In this document: one piece after another, positions 17,789 through 27,470 of the stretch
Layout of the letters: the number at the start of each line of letters is the position of its first letter
Numbering within the stretch: the first letter of the stretch is position 1
Assembly: GCF_900609055.1 (NCBI RefSeq)
Contig: NZ_UXAW01000107.1
Coordinates: 1-36,865 of the forward strand
Length of the DNA: 36,865 nucleotides
From: Pseudogemmobacter humi
GTDB lineage: Bacteria; Pseudomonadota; Alphaproteobacteria; Rhodobacterales; Rhodobacteraceae
Reading direction: 5' to 3'
Made by a program: the position numbers and the translations under genes
Notes under the pieces: model-generated
The model's input: the letters and a program-made list of their open reading frames with translations, nothing else
Databases searched by the model: none
What the model was told of the DNA's origin: nothing

Positions 17789-18718
17789 CTACAGCCTGCC
17801 GAGCGCCGCCGCGGCCAGCATGGTCAGATCGCCTGCTGGCGAGCTGCGCCGGATCCCCAGGTCCCGAAACAGCCTGACCCGGCCCATACCCCGGCCGGGC
17901 GCGCTCAGGAATCCCTCCAGCACGGCGCGCGCCTCTGCTTCCAGCAGGGGCGCGTTTTGCTGCAACGCCCGGGCATGGGCCTGCATCGTGCGCCCCCATT
18001 CCCCGCTGAGCACCATGGCGAGCCGTTTCAGCCCGGCCGCCGCGCCGCGCGCGCCGCCGAGCGTATTGGCCCCGTGCTGGCGCCAGATCACCGAGGGCGC
18101 CGGATCCAGTATCAGCGCCGCCCCCGCTCCGGCCAGAAGCTGGTAGAGCCACCAGTCATGCCAGACCACCCCCGGCGGCACGCCCGCGCGGCGCACCAGT
18201 TCCAGCGCCTCGGGGTTCAGCATCGTCGAATGGCCCGCGAAAAGGTTCTGCGCCAGCGAAGGTGCGAACCCCGGTCGGACGCGCCCCGATTTCGAGCGGC
18301 TCAGCAGCTTCAGTCCGCCATCGGCCAGCATGCTCTCGGCCGCGTAAAGCACGGGCCCGTCGCCCCGCCGCCGCCCGCCCACCGCCATGCGCCGCAGCCC
18401 GCGCGCGAGCTTGCCCTTCAGCCAGACATCGTCCTGATCGGCCAGCGCGACCGGGCCCGGCGGCAGCTCGGGGTGACACAGCGCCGAGAGGAAATTCGCC
18501 GCCGCCCCCCGGCCCGGCCCCTCAACCAGACGCAGCGGGTGGTGGCGGGCGAAATCCGCAAGGATCTGACGGGTGGCGTCGGCAGAGCCATCGTCCGAGA
18601 CGAAGAGCGACCAGTTCCGGTGGCTCTGCGCCGCGATGCTGTCGAGCTGCGCGCGCAGATGGGCCGCGCCGTTGCGTGTGGCCATCACGATCGTCACATG
18701 ATCGGGTGTTTCGCGCAT
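17789..18718 (-). CDS. GT2-family glycosyltransferase
   Basis: A 309-residue GT-A fold enzyme that probably adds a sugar to a surface polysaccharide. It begins MRETPDHVTIVMATRNG at the ATG at 18718 (AGGGGA just upstream). The nucleotide-sugar binding start VTIVMATRNGAAHLRAQLDSIAAQS, the motif DDGSADATR and the metal-binding ADQDDVW are all present, with WHDWWLYQL in the acceptor half. The frame remains open for another 84 codons upstream, but that part overlaps the divergent RTX gene and lacks family similarity. Donor and acceptor are unknown. Confidence 0.88.
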   Translation of the reverse strand: MRETPDHVTIVMATRNGAAHLRAQLDSIAAQSHRNWSLFVSDDGSADATRQILADFARHHPLRLVEGPGRGAAANFLSALCHPELPPGPVALADQDDVWLKGKLARGLRRMAVGGRRRGDGPVLYAAESMLADGGLKLLSRSKSGRVRPGFAPSLAQNLFAGHSTMLNPEALELVRRAGVPPGVVWHDWWLYQLLAGAGAALILDPAPSVIWRQHGANTLGGARGAAAGLKRLAMVLSGEWGRTMQAHARALQQNAPLLEAEARAVLEGFLSAPGRGMGRVRLFRDLGIRRSSPAGDLTMLAAAALGRL

Positions 18719-18887
18719 CTTCCCCTGCCGCCCGGGCCGCACCATCCTTCGCCCAAAGCGCCGCCGGGCGCAATCGGGGGCGTTTGAATCGAACTCGCCC
18801 GGAAAGCCCAGGTTCTGCCCGGATCGGGAAACCCTGCGGCAAGCATGATGCGGCAGGCTCGTCCCCGGGGTAAGACGGGGTGATACG

Positions 18888-21800
18888 ATGTTCCGGGCAG
18901 AGGTTGTCGAAACCTTTACCGATGCGCCGCTGAATCTGGTTTCCGGCATCGGAGATATGATGCTGGCCACGATCGGCGGGCGCGTGCTGCTTTATACCAG
19001 CACGCGCGCGGGCGGCGGGCTGATGGTGCTGGAGGCGGGGCCGACGCTCGCTCTGCTTGCCCAGAGCACGATCCGCACCGGAGGGCAGCTTTCCGCCCCG
19101 CCCTCGCTCGATCTCTACGAGATCGGCGGCCGGCAGCATCTGATCTTTTCGGGCGGGGCCGAGACCTCGCTGGTCGCGCTGCGGCTGTCCGCGGACGGGA
19201 CGCCTGCCGCGACGGTCCGGCCGCCCGGCGGGCCGCAGGGGGTGATCACCGCCCAGGCCCTGATCACCATGGGTGGCCAGCGGCTGCTTTACGCCGCAAT
19301 GGCCGGTGACGGTGCGGTGCAGGGCTGGCAGGTGGCCGCCGACGGCGTAATGACGCGGCTCGCGGCGCTGCCGCCCGGGACGGGCCAGCAGGGCGTCAAC
19401 ATCAGCGCGATGAGCGCCTTTTCGCTTGGCGCGAGCCAGTATCTCGCCACCGCCTCGCTGACCGCGGACAGGATCGCGCTGTTTCGCATCGGGGCTGACG
19501 GCGGGCTGACCGAGACCGCTTCGGTCGGCGCGGCCGAAGGGCTGGGGATCAGCGATCCCTCCGCCCTGCGCGTGGTGACGGCCCATGGCCAGACCTGGGT
19601 GCTGGCGGCATCGGCGGGCAGTTCCTCACTGACCTTGCTGTCGGTCTCGCCGGCCGGTGCCCTGAGCGTGGCCGATCATGTGATCGACACGCTCGACACC
19701 CGGCTTCAGGGGGTGCGGGCGGTCGAGACCGTCACCATCGGCAACCGCGCCTTCGTCGTCGCCGGGGGCGGCGACGGGGGGCTGCATGTCTTCGAGATCC
19801 TGCCCGGCGGGAGGCTGCTTCTGTCAGCCACGGTGCTGCACCAGCCGGGGCTTGCACTCGACAATATCACCTCGCTTCTGATCCAGCCGGTGGCGGACGG
19901 GTTCGAGATCTTCGTCGCGGGCGAAGGCGCGGGGATCACCCGGCTGCGGGTGGCCACCGGCACGCTGGCGGCGGCGATCACCGGCGGCGCCGGCGCCGAC
20001 ATCCTGAGCGGCACCGCCGCCCATGACCTGATCCTGGGCGGCGCCGGGAATGACACGCTTTATGGCGGGGCGGGCAACGATATTCTGATGGACGGCCCCG
20101 GCCAGGACCGGCTCTGGGGCGGCGCCGGAGCGGATGTCTTCGTCCTGTCCTCGGATGGCGAAACCGATTACATCATGGATTATCAGCCGGGGGTCGATGT
20201 GCTGGACCTTACGGCCTGGGGGCGGCTCTATGGCCCCGGCAGCCTGTCGATCACTCCGACTGCGAACGGCGCCGTCATCCGCTATGACACCGAAGAACTG
20301 GTGCTGTTTTCCGCCAATGGCCTGCCGATCCCGGTTACGGCCTTCGGTCCCGGCGCCTTCCTCTGGCTCTGGCATGCGGGGCAGGGAATCGAGGCCAGCG
20401 GTGTGCGGTTCGGCACCGAGGCGGCGGATCACCTGGTCGGCGCCGGGAGCGACGACATCTTCCGCGCCAGCCCGGGCCGCGATGTGATGATCGGCGGCGA
20501 CGGTTTCGATCTGGTGGATTATATCGACGCCCCGGCCGCGGTGCGGGTCGATCTGCTCTGGCCGGCGACCAATGCCGGACTTGCGGCGCTGCATCAGCTT
20601 ATCGGGATCGAGGGGCTCTCGGGCTCGGTCTGGAACGATACGCTCGGCGGAGACCATGGCAGCAACCTTCTGCTGGGCGGCGACGGACATGATGCGCTGG
20701 ACGGGCGCGGCGGCAATGACAGTCTTTTCGGCGGCGATGGCGACGACACGCTGGTGGGCGGCCCTGGTGCCGATCTGCTGGATGGCGGCGCGGGGTTTGA
20801 CACCGTAAGCTACTGGAATGCGCTGACCGCGGTGCGCGTCAGCCTGCTGGCCGGCCGTGGTGCGCTTGGCGACGCGGCGGGAGATGTGCTGGTCGCGATC
20901 GAGGCTGTTCAGGGCAGCGCCTGGAACGACACGCTGAGCGGCGATGCCGGGGCCAACCGGCTTTGGGGTCTGGATGGCGACGACGTGCTTGAAGGCGAGG
21001 CGGGCAACGACACCTTGTTCGGCGGCAATGGCAATGACACGCTGGTGGGCGGCGCGGGGGCCGACGTTCTGTATGGCGGTCCGGGCCGCGATATGGCCAG
21101 CTACTGGACGGCGTCCGAGGGGGTGCGGGCCGACCTGATTTACCAGAGCACCGGCACCGGCGATGCCGAAGGCGACACTTACTTCGAGATCGAGGATCTG
21201 GGCGGCACGGCTTTCGCCGATATTCTGGCCGGCAACGGGCTGGACAATATGCTGCTCGGCGGGCCAGGCGACGATCTGCTCGTCGGGCGCCATGGCGATG
21301 ACACTCTTTACGGCGGGGTCGGCAATGATGTGCTTATCGGCGGTCCGGGGGCGGATCTTCTGGACGGTGGCCCCGGAGATCGGGATTTCGCCAGTTATCG
21401 CGACGCTCTTTCGGGATTGCGCGCCGATCTGATCTACATCACCAGCAACACCGGCGATGCCGCCGGCGACCGCTATGTCGGGATCGAGGGGCTTGAGGGC
21501 TCGATCCATGGCGATACGCTTGCCGGAGACCATGGCGCCAATATCCTCTCGGGCCTCGCCGGAGACGATGTACTGGCCGGGCGCGGCGGCAACGATACGA
21601 TCTACGGCGGCGCGGGCAACGACACGATTTACGGCGGCGCGGGCCATGACGTGCTGTTCGGCGGCGCTGGGGCCGATGTTTTCGTCTTTGAGGGCGGTTA
21701 CGACATCATCATGGATTTCACCCCGGGGGTGGACCGGCTGCTGCTGCCGCGCGATCTGGTGCCGGGGCCCGGGGGGGTGCGGCCGGAGCAGATCACGGTC

Positions 21801-21908
21801 CTGCCGGACGGGATCGGCCTCAGGATCTGGCTCGACGGTGGCGGCCTGATCGACCTGCGCGGGCTGAGCCATCCCGATCAGCTTGTCTCGGGCCTGATCC
21901 TCGTCTGA
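18888..21908 (+). CDS. propeller-RTX fusion, calcium-binding repeat protein
   Basis: A 1006-residue acidic protein without a signal peptide. Residues 1 to about 360 are repeats of 45-55 residues with LxxxxIGGxxxLxxxG strand patterns, resembling a lactonase/YncE-type beta propeller. Residues 365-440 are a first RTX block ([27 protein letters not shown]). From residue 540 four copies of a 97-residue module each hold a YxxAxxxVRxDL segment and RTX nonapeptides. The end ([25 protein letters not shown]) is typical of type I secreted proteins. Such proteins leave through an ABC/MFP/TolC exporter in a calcium-free unfolded state, but no such exporter is in the window. Function unknown; adhesion or matrix binding is likely. 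Confidence 0.88.
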   Translation: MFRAEVVETFTDAPLNLVSGIGDMMLATIGGRVLLYTSTRAGGGLMVLEAGPTLALLAQSTIRTGGQLSAPPSLDLYEIGGRQHLIFSGGAETSLVALRLSADGTPAATVRPPGGPQGVITAQALITMGGQRLLYAAMAGDGAVQGWQVAADGVMTRLAALPPGTGQQGVNISAMSAFSLGASQYLATASLTADRIALFRIGADGGLTETASVGAAEGLGISDPSALRVVTAHGQTWVLAASAGSSSLTLLSVSPAGALSVADHVIDTLDTRLQGVRAVETVTIGNRAFVVAGGGDGGLHVFEILPGGRLLLSATVLHQPGLALDNITSLLIQPVADGFEIFVAGEGAGITRLRVATGTLAAAITGGAGADILSGTAAHDLILGGAGNDTLYGGAGNDILMDGPGQDRLWGGAGADVFVLSSDGETDYIMDYQPGVDVLDLTAWGRLYGPGSLSITPTANGAVIRYDTEELVLFSANGLPIPVTAFGPGAFLWLWHAGQGIEASGVRFGTEAADHLVGAGSDDIFRASPGRDVMIGGDGFDLVDYIDAPAAVRVDLLWPATNAGLAALHQLIGIEGLSGSVWNDTLGGDHGSNLLLGGDGHDALDGRGGNDSLFGGDGDDTLVGGPGADLLDGGAGFDTVSYWNALTAVRVSLLAGRGALGDAAGDVLVAIEAVQGSAWNDTLSGDAGANRLWGLDGDDVLEGEAGNDTLFGGNGNDTLVGGAGADVLYGGPGRDMASYWTASEGVRADLIYQSTGTGDAEGDTYFEIEDLGGTAFADILAGNGLDNMLLGGPGDDLLVGRHGDDTLYGGVGNDVLIGGPGADLLDGGPGDRDFASYRDALSGLRADLIYITSNTGDAAGDRYVGIEGLEGSIHGDTLAGDHGANILSGLAGDDVLAGRGGNDTIYGGAGNDTIYGGAGHDVLFGGAGADVFVFEGGYDIIMDFTPGVDRLLLPRDLVPGPGGVRPEQITVLPDGIGLRIWLDGGGLIDLRGLSHPDQLVSGLILV
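20505..21680 (+). repeat. four tandem 97-residue RTX modules
   Basis: Modules begin at 20505, 20796, 21087 and 21378, exactly 291 bases apart. Each reads D-x-SY-x-A-(x)n-VRxDL ... GD ... IE-x-L-x-GS ... DTL-x-GD ... N-L-x-GL-x-GDD followed by four or more GGxGxDxLx nonapeptides. The same module builds the metalloprotease encoded at 30884-34141. Confidence 0.85.
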
Positions 21909-21925
21909 GCGCGCGGATGGCGCGA

Positions 21926-22750
21926 TCAGCCCTCGTAGAGCAATGTCTTGACCTGGCGCGACAGGATCAGCAGCGCCAGCGCCAGCATCGAAAGCGAGAG
22001 CAGCAGCACATAGGCGGTCGAGACATAGCTGTCGTTGTAGCTGGGATAGAAGCCCGCCCGCACCATGCCGATGCAATGCAGCACCGGATTGAACCAGAGC
22101 CAGGTTTTGAGCGGCTCGGGAATATATTCATACATGAAGAATACGCCCGAGATCAGGAACAGCGGCCGCGAGATCACCGACCACAGCACATGCCAGACAT
22201 GAAACCGCATGAAGAGCCAGGCGTTCAGCGTTCCGAGCGAGAACGAGAACAGCGCCACCATCGCCAGGCCTTTGGCGATCATTCCGTAGTCGAGCACCGC
22301 CCTGGTGTCGAAATTCAGCATCAGGATTGTCATGACGATGAAAAAGACCAGAAGCTCGGTCAGGAAGTTCACGATGAACCGCGCGATCAGCGCATCCACA
22401 TAGGTGACGGCCGGATAGGCCAGCAGGGGTTTCGAGAAGATGATCGCGGTGCCGACCCGGCTGCAAATCATGTTGAACATGAAAAAGGGCAGCATGCCGG
22501 TGGCGTAGAACAGCTCGAAACTGGTGCCGATCGGCGGCCGCGCCATCATGAAGGAACTGGCGGCGGTCAGAATGAAGATCCCTGCGACGGGTTCGAGAAT
22601 GGCCCAGATATAGCCCCCGGGAGAGCGCCCATAGGTGGTGGCCATCTCGCGCAGCATAAGCGCGCCGATACAGCGCAGCGTGGGAAATCTGCGGCGGGGG
22701 CGGGTGGCGCCCGGGGCAGGTTTCTGCGCGGCGGGCAGGGAAACGGTCAT
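21926..22750 (-). CDS. capsule-type polysaccharide ABC transporter permease (KpsM/Wzm-like)
   Basis: Inner-membrane half of an ABC-2 exporter that carries lipid-linked polysaccharide to the periplasm. The protein is 274 residues. A short cytosolic N-terminus ending in LMLREMATTYGRSPGGYIWAI, the usual amphipathic start of KpsM, is followed by six hydrophobic segments. The conserved FFMYEYIPEPLKTWLWFNPVLH lies before the last ones. The ATG at 22750 has GGAG upstream. It is divergent from the kpsE/kpsT-like genes, an unusual layout because kpsM and kpsT normally overlap in one operon. Its stop faces the RTX gene stop at 18 bases. Confidence 0.9.
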   Translation of the reverse strand: MTVSLPAAQKPAPGATRPRRRFPTLRCIGALMLREMATTYGRSPGGYIWAILEPVAGIFILTAASSFMMARPPIGTSFELFYATGMLPFFMFNMICSRVGTAIIFSKPLLAYPAVTYVDALIARFIVNFLTELLVFFIVMTILMLNFDTRAVLDYGMIAKGLAMVALFSFSLGTLNAWLFMRFHVWHVLWSVISRPLFLISGVFFMYEYIPEPLKTWLWFNPVLHCIGMVRAGFYPSYNDSYVSTAYVLLLSLSMLALALLILSRQVKTLLYEG

Positions 22751-22843
22751 GGGCTAACTTCTCCGTTGCGCTCTGCCTCGCCGCAGCGGTCCGGGGGGAG
22801 GCTGGCGCCCCGTCCCGCAAGACCGGGCTGGTCCCGGTTCCGG

Positions 22844-22942
22844 CCGGCCCCCGGAACATCGGGCCGGGACCCCGAACCGGATGGCCGCGGCAGAATACCG
22901 GGGCGGAGATTGCGGCGCAAGCCGCCGGCACAAGGCCGGCGG
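22844..22942. promoter_or_regulatory. divergent leader with two hairpins (kpsM-kpsE gap)
   Basis: The 299-base gap between the divergent export genes holds two strong dyads: CCGGCCC/GGGCCGG (7 base pairs, 22844-22867) and CCGGCGGC-type CCGCCGGC/GCCGGCGG (8 base pairs, 22922-22942). I see no convincing promoter boxes and no other gene. Confidence 0.4.
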
Positions 22943-23049
22943 GGCGCAGATCCGGGTGCCGCCGAGTGGCGAAGGCCGGACTGGCGCGAAGCCCGGGAAC
23001 GCATTATCATCGCGGCAAGATGCGGATGTAACGCAGGCGGGTAATAAGT

Positions 23050-24534
23050 ATGATTGCGAACCCTCCGATGCCGGAAGCCGGCAATATGGCCTCCGGGGCC
23101 GCCGCAGGCGCTTCCACTCCGGTGGCTCCGCCCGCGGGCTCTGCGCCTGCCGGGCCAGCCGCTTCCGCTGCGCCGCCTGCCGCCGCCGCCCCTGCGGCGC
23201 ATGCCCCGGCGCCGCCGGTGCCCACCCCCCAGGCCGAGACCTCGGCGGCGGTGGTGCCGCTGAAGCCCGTGGGGCAGCCGGTTCCGGCCAGTGGCGCCGC
23301 TCCCCGCATCGGCAGCCCGGTCGTGGGGCCCGGCCCCAGGCTGGTGCCGCCGGTTGCCCCGGCGCCCGCCGTCCCCGGGCAGCAGATGCCCGATGCGCCG
23401 CCGCCGGCCCGCCGCAGCCGGATGCGCCCGCGCCATTACGGGCTCATCGCCTCTTTCCTCGCGCTGGTGGCCGCGCCGGTCGCGGCGGCGGCGATCTATC
23501 TCTGGGCCATCGCCGAGGATCAGTATGCCTCTTATCTGGGCTTTTCGGTGCACCGCGAGGATGGCAGCCCGGCGCTGGCGCTTTTCAGCGGGCTGAGCAG
23601 CATCTCGGGCAGCGGCAGCTCTTCGGATACCGATATTCTCTATGAATTCATCTTCAGCCAGCAACTGGTCGCCGATGTCGATGCCGAGATCGGCCTGCGC
23701 GAAATCTGGTCGAAACCCGGCTTCGATCCGGTGTTCGCCTATTCCGCGCCCGGCACGATCGAGGATCTGAAGGATTACTGGGAGGATATGGTCTCGGTCT
23801 ATTACGACAGCACCACCCGGCTGATCGAAGTGCGCGCGCTTGCCTTCACGCCGGGGGATGCGCAGAAGATCACCGAGGCGATCTACAAGCGTTCGACCAA
23901 AATCATCAACGATCTGAACGACGTGGCGACCGAGGACGCGGTGCGCTTCGCCGCCGAGGATCTGCGCCTGGCCGAAGAGGGCGTGCGCGAGGCGCGCAGT
24001 GCCATGACCACGTTCCGCCAACGCCACCAGCTGATCGACCCTTCGACCGAACTTGCGGCCCAGGCCTCGGTCATCGCGGCGTTGCAGGAGCAACTGGTTT
24101 CGGCTCAGGTGGAGCTTGAACTTCTGGAGCAGAATACGATCGCGAACGATCCCCGGCTTGAGACGGTGCGCCGGCGGATCAAGGTGATCAGCGAGCGGAT
24201 CGCCGCCGAACGGCGGAAGTTCGGAATCAGCAGCGGCGATGAGACGCCCGGCGAAAGCGAGGCGCTGGCGTCGATCTTTTCGGATTACGAGCGGCTGCTG
24301 GTCGACAGGGAATTCGCCGAGAATGCCTATGTCAGCGCCCGCGCCGCTTACGAGGCGGCGCTGATCGAGGCCCGGCGCCAGAGCCGCTATCTTGCCGCCC
24401 ATGTGTTGCCGACCCAGGCGGAAAGCGCGCGTTTCCCGGAAAGAGGCAAACTCCTGGGGCTGGCGGTGGTTTTTGTCGGCATGCTCTGGTCGATCGCCAC
24501 GCTGCTGTTCTATTCGCTGCGCGACCGGCGCTGA
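23050..24534 (+). CDS. capsule polysaccharide export inner-membrane protein (KpsE/CtrB-like)
   Basis: Polysaccharide co-polymerase/export protein bridging the ABC transporter and the outer-membrane channel. The protein is 494 residues. Residues 1-125 are Ala/Pro-rich low-complexity sequence, an unusual extension. A first membrane segment lies at about 131-154 (GLIASFLALVAAPVAAAAIYLWAIA) and the last near 468-490. The periplasmic part holds a long coiled coil (VRFAAEDLRLAEEGVREARSAM onward) and the RLIEVRALAFTPGDAQKI stretch typical of KpsE. The family normally has about 380 residues, so the extension accounts for the excess. It is followed by the ATPase gene after 12 bases. Confidence 0.9.
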   Translation: MIANPPMPEAGNMASGAAAGASTPVAPPAGSAPAGPAASAAPPAAAAPAAHAPAPPVPTPQAETSAAVVPLKPVGQPVPASGAAPRIGSPVVGPGPRLVPPVAPAPAVPGQQMPDAPPPARRSRMRPRHYGLIASFLALVAAPVAAAAIYLWAIAEDQYASYLGFSVHREDGSPALALFSGLSSISGSGSSSDTDILYEFIFSQQLVADVDAEIGLREIWSKPGFDPVFAYSAPGTIEDLKDYWEDMVSVYYDSTTRLIEVRALAFTPGDAQKITEAIYKRSTKIINDLNDVATEDAVRFAAEDLRLAEEGVREARSAMTTFRQRHQLIDPSTELAAQASVIAALQEQLVSAQVELELLEQNTIANDPRLETVRRRIKVISERIAAERRKFGISSGDETPGESEALASIFSDYERLLVDREFAENAYVSARAAYEAALIEARRQSRYLAAHVLPTQAESARFPERGKLLGLAVVFVGMLWSIATLLFYSLRDRR

Positions 24535-24546
24535 AAGGCGAATGGC

Positions 24547-25206
24547 ATGATCCGGCTGGTCAATCTGACCAAGACCTTCCATCTGGAAGGTGTTTCCAAG
24601 ACGGTTCTGAAAGATTGCAATGTCACTTTCGAGAGTGGCCGGTCTTATGGGCTGCTGGGACGCAATGGCGCCGGGAAATCCACCCTGTTGCGGATGATCG
24701 CCGGAACACAGGATCCGACATCGGGCCGGATCGAGATTTCCGGCACGGTTTCGTGGCCGGTTGGCTTCGCCGGCAGCTTCCACCCCGATCTCTCGGGGGC
24801 GCAGAATGCGCGATATGTTGCGCGGATCTATGGCGTCGACAGCGACGAACTGGTCGCCTTCGCCGAGGAATTCGCCGATCTCGGCAGCCATTTCCACCTG
24901 CCGGTGCGCACCTATTCCTCGGGCATGATTTCACGCCTTGCTTTCGGCCTGTCGATGGGAATCGATTTCGACACTTATCTGGTGGATGAGGTCACCGCGG
25001 TGGGGGATGAAGGCTTCCGGCAGAAATCGAACCGGATTTTTCTCTCGCGGATGCGCAGGGCCGGCGCCATCGTGGTCAATCACTCGCCCCAGGTCATTCA
25101 GGAACTGTGCGATGTGGCCATGGTGCTGCATGATGGCGAACTCAGGCAGTTCGAGGATGTGGTCGAAGGACTGCGCTACCACCAGCGCATCATTTTCGGC
25201 ACCTGA
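24547..25206 (+). CDS. capsule-type polysaccharide ABC transporter ATPase (KpsT-like)
   Basis: ATP-binding subunit of the exporter, 219 residues. Walker A GRNGAGKST is at residues 38-46, signature SSGM at 124-127, Walker B YLVDEVTAVGD at 144-154 with D147/E148, and the switch His at 179 (NHS). This is the KpsT length; the Wzt C-terminal carbohydrate-binding domain is absent, so substrate choice is not length-capped through this protein. The ATG at 24547 follows AAAGG. The first 120 bases contain only 61 G/C, low for the window. It pairs with the divergent permease. Confidence 0.92.
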   Translation: MIRLVNLTKTFHLEGVSKTVLKDCNVTFESGRSYGLLGRNGAGKSTLLRMIAGTQDPTSGRIEISGTVSWPVGFAGSFHPDLSGAQNARYVARIYGVDSDELVAFAEEFADLGSHFHLPVRTYSSGMISRLAFGLSMGIDFDTYLVDEVTAVGDEGFRQKSNRIFLSRMRRAGAIVVNHSPQVIQELCDVAMVLHDGELRQFEDVVEGLRYHQRIIFGT

Positions 25207-25254
25207 ACAGCGGGGCTATCCAGGTGTATTTCACGCCACGGCGCCGGACCGGCG

Positions 25255-25962
25255 TCAGAGGTATTTGCGGGCCTTTTTCGTGAAAAGCTCGGATGCCTTC
25301 TTGTAAAGCTCGATATCTTCGGTCAGCCGGTCATAGATCGCCGATTTCGTCTTGTCGTCGATGACGACACTGCGCTGACGCTTGTTGCCCATATTTTCGC
25401 GTGGAATCTGAGGCGGTTCGCCGAAATGGGTGCCGATATGAAGATTGCCGATCGTATGCTGCAACAGCATGAGTGACATGCCCATATTCTCGGAGAGCAT
25501 CAGCAGATCGTAATCTTCGATCGGGCGGCCCTCCAGATGCTGCGCCATCGCGCGGCGCAAAACCCGATGTTCCGCCATATCGACGATCGTGCGTTCGCCC
25601 GAGGTCAGGTATTTATGCCACATACTGTCCGTCGGGTCGTTCAGCTCATGCATATATTGGCTGATCAGCCGATCAACGGGATGGCGCAGCATCGCGACGA
25701 ACTTTGCCTCGGGAAAGACGCTCTGATGCCGGCAGACATTGAAGTGGCCATGGATGCCCTTGTAATATCCGGCGATGAAATCGCGGTTCTTCGCGATCAG
25801 CGGGTCGGCCGTGAAATACTCGTTTCCATCATAGCCCGGATAATCCATCAGCAGCCGGTATTTGCAGCATCGGTTGAGAATGGTTCCCAGCGTCGTTCCC
25901 GCGGTTTTCGGTATGTGGACCGACACGAAGAAGCTTATATCCGAAGGTACTGATATCGCCAT
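25255..25962 (-). CDS. sulfotransferase-family protein
   Basis: A 235-residue enzyme of the sulfotransferase 2/heparan-sulfate type, which moves sulfate from PAPS to a sugar hydroxyl. The 5'-phosphosulfate loop HIPKTAGTTL is at residues 16-25 and the 3'-phosphate motif RHPVDRLISQY at 93-103. No signal peptide is present, so it acts in the cytosol. Base composition is low: three sampled 60-base lines (25261, 25321, 25621) give 27, 35 and 32 G/C. It lies 95 bases downstream of a methyltransferase on the same strand and converges on kpsT, suggesting it modifies the exported glycan. No PAPS-synthesis genes are in the window. Confidence 0.88.
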   Translation of the reverse strand: MAISVPSDISFFVSVHIPKTAGTTLGTILNRCCKYRLLMDYPGYDGNEYFTADPLIAKNRDFIAGYYKGIHGHFNVCRHQSVFPEAKFVAMLRHPVDRLISQYMHELNDPTDSMWHKYLTSGERTIVDMAEHRVLRRAMAQHLEGRPIEDYDLLMLSENMGMSLMLLQHTIGNLHIGTHFGEPPQIPRENMGNKRQRSVVIDDKTKSAIYDRLTEDIELYKKASELFTKKARKYL

Positions 25963-26057
25963 TTCTTATCTGTCTTTTCTGCTGGGGGCCGTTCAAGCCA
26001 AATATGGCCCACAGAGCGGATTTGCGGGCCCGTTTCATGAAGAAGCTGGTGTTACTG

Positions 26058-27470
26058 TCAGCCCTTCGGCCGACAGACCACCATATCCTGATAACCGAAT
26101 ACCGCCGGTATGACCTCCAGCACGTCGACGAATTCGGACCAGACCGCGCGGACCCGCTCTTCGTTGATCAGCGACTGGACGTAGTAATCCTCGCCGCCGA
26201 TATTGCTGTCGACCGCGCCCTGGTTGCCAAAGACGATCTCGCCGTTCTTGCGCCAGGTGTCGATGTTGTCGTTGCTGACCCAGCGGCTGGTGAAGGCGAG
26301 CGAACTGTCTGCCGCGACGGTCAGCAGCAGCAGCCCGTCATTGCGGGTGATACGGCAAAGCTCTTTCAGCCAGAGTTTCATGACATCGACGCGCAGATGG
26401 GTCATCACCGAAATGCCGAAAACGATATCGACGGATTTGTCGTCCTGGGCGATATGGCCTGAGATGTCGCTGGGAACCGGGGTGATATGGGGCAGATGCG
26501 CCTTCATCCAGTCCAGGTTCTCGTCATCAATGTCGGCGCCGAGCACGGTGGCATTTCGGGCGAAAGACGAAAGATGGCGCGAGACCCGGCCAAAGCCGCA
26601 GCCCCAGTCGAGAATACGGAAGGGCGCTTCCAGCGACTTGTGGCGTTCCGCGATGCGCAGGATGCGGCGCGCATCTGAGGCCCCCGAAATCGCGGCCCCT
26701 GAGCGGTTCTGAATCCGCTGCACCCGGGCGATGTTGTATTGCGGCGGGAAGTTCATCATCGCGGCCAGCGAAAGCGGCACGCTGATATTCCGCAATTCGT
26801 TGTAGCTGTCGGATTCGTTCACCAGATGCAGCCCGAACTCCAGGAAATCGCTTTCCGGCAGGGCACTGTCGGCAAGGTGGATGTCGATGCGGAAACCGAG
26901 ATAGGGTGAGCCCGGAACATACCAGTAAAAATCGCCCGAGCCCTCGTCGTGGATCGGCCAGACCAGATTTGCCCTGACCCCTTGCGGGGCCACGAAGCGG
27001 ATCCCCTTCACATCGCCCTTCGGCGGGGTCAGCACGCCGATCACGCGCAGCACGCCGTTGTCGAGTGTCATACCCTGGATGCCGTAGAACGAGCGGTTCG
27101 AAAGTGACAGAACCGACGAGGCGAGGACACCCTGATCGTTCGTCGGCTCTTTCAGGTCGCTGAAACGCCCGACCACCTTGTCGCCGATCTTCAGTACCAC
27201 GTTTTTCGGCATGTTCTCCTTGCCATTCCAGGGGAAGGCCAGGTTGAAGCCGCAATAGGGCGAGGGGTGGTCCTTGCTGTTCTGCCGTTGGGCATCGATG
27301 CGCCACATCGTCAGTGCGGATTCGGCAAGCAATTCTTCCTTGCGATCGCCATCGCTGGAATAGGCCCGGATCGTTTCTTCGATGGCAGGTGGCGTCCCTT
27401 TCACCAGACCGGAGATTCCGGTCGAAAACGCATGTTCGAAAATCAGATCGTAAGACAAGCAGAGCTCCAT
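26058..27470 (-). CDS. two-domain class I SAM methyltransferase
   Basis: A 470-residue protein from the ATG at 27470 (MELCLSYDLIFEH); the frame is open another 22 codons upstream. Residues 1 to about 240 form a beta-rich domain I do not recognise (for example NPVVLKIGD-like KNVVLKIGDKVVGRF and FYWYVPGSPYLGFRIDIHL). The C-terminal half is a Rossmann-fold methyltransferase: motif I LDWGCGFGR at 287-295, GADIDDENLDWMK for SAM ribose binding, and DKSVDIVFGISVMTHL. It is probably co-transcribed with the sulfotransferase. The substrate is unknown; a sugar of the exported polysaccharide is likely. The N-terminal domain could bind glycan. Confidence 0.85.
   Translation of the reverse strand: MELCLSYDLIFEHAFSTGISGLVKGTPPAIEETIRAYSSDGDRKEELLAESALTMWRIDAQRQNSKDHPSPYCGFNLAFPWNGKENMPKNVVLKIGDKVVGRFSDLKEPTNDQGVLASSVLSLSNRSFYGIQGMTLDNGVLRVIGVLTPPKGDVKGIRFVAPQGVRANLVWPIHDEGSGDFYWYVPGSPYLGFRIDIHLADSALPESDFLEFGLHLVNESDSYNELRNISVPLSLAAMMNFPPQYNIARVQRIQNRSGAAISGASDARRILRIAERHKSLEAPFRILDWGCGFGRVSRHLSSFARNATVLGADIDDENLDWMKAHLPHITPVPSDISGHIAQDDKSVDIVFGISVMTHLRVDVMKLWLKELCRITRNDGLLLLTVAADSSLAFTSRWVSNDNIDTWRKNGEIVFGNQGAVDSNIGGEDYYVQSLINEERVRAVWSEFVDVLEVIPAVFGYQDMVVCRPKG

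Noticed and set aside
18719-18970. The longer start for the GT2 glycosyltransferase
   Set aside because: It would overlap the divergent RTX start and the added 84 residues do not resemble the family.
19824-22076. A 750-residue minus-strand frame antisense to the propeller-RTX gene
   Set aside because: It only mirrors the repeats and has low-complexity Ala/Val/Ile composition.
22747-24897. A 716-residue minus-strand frame over kpsE/kpsT
   Set aside because: Antisense to two well-supported genes; composition is not protein-like.
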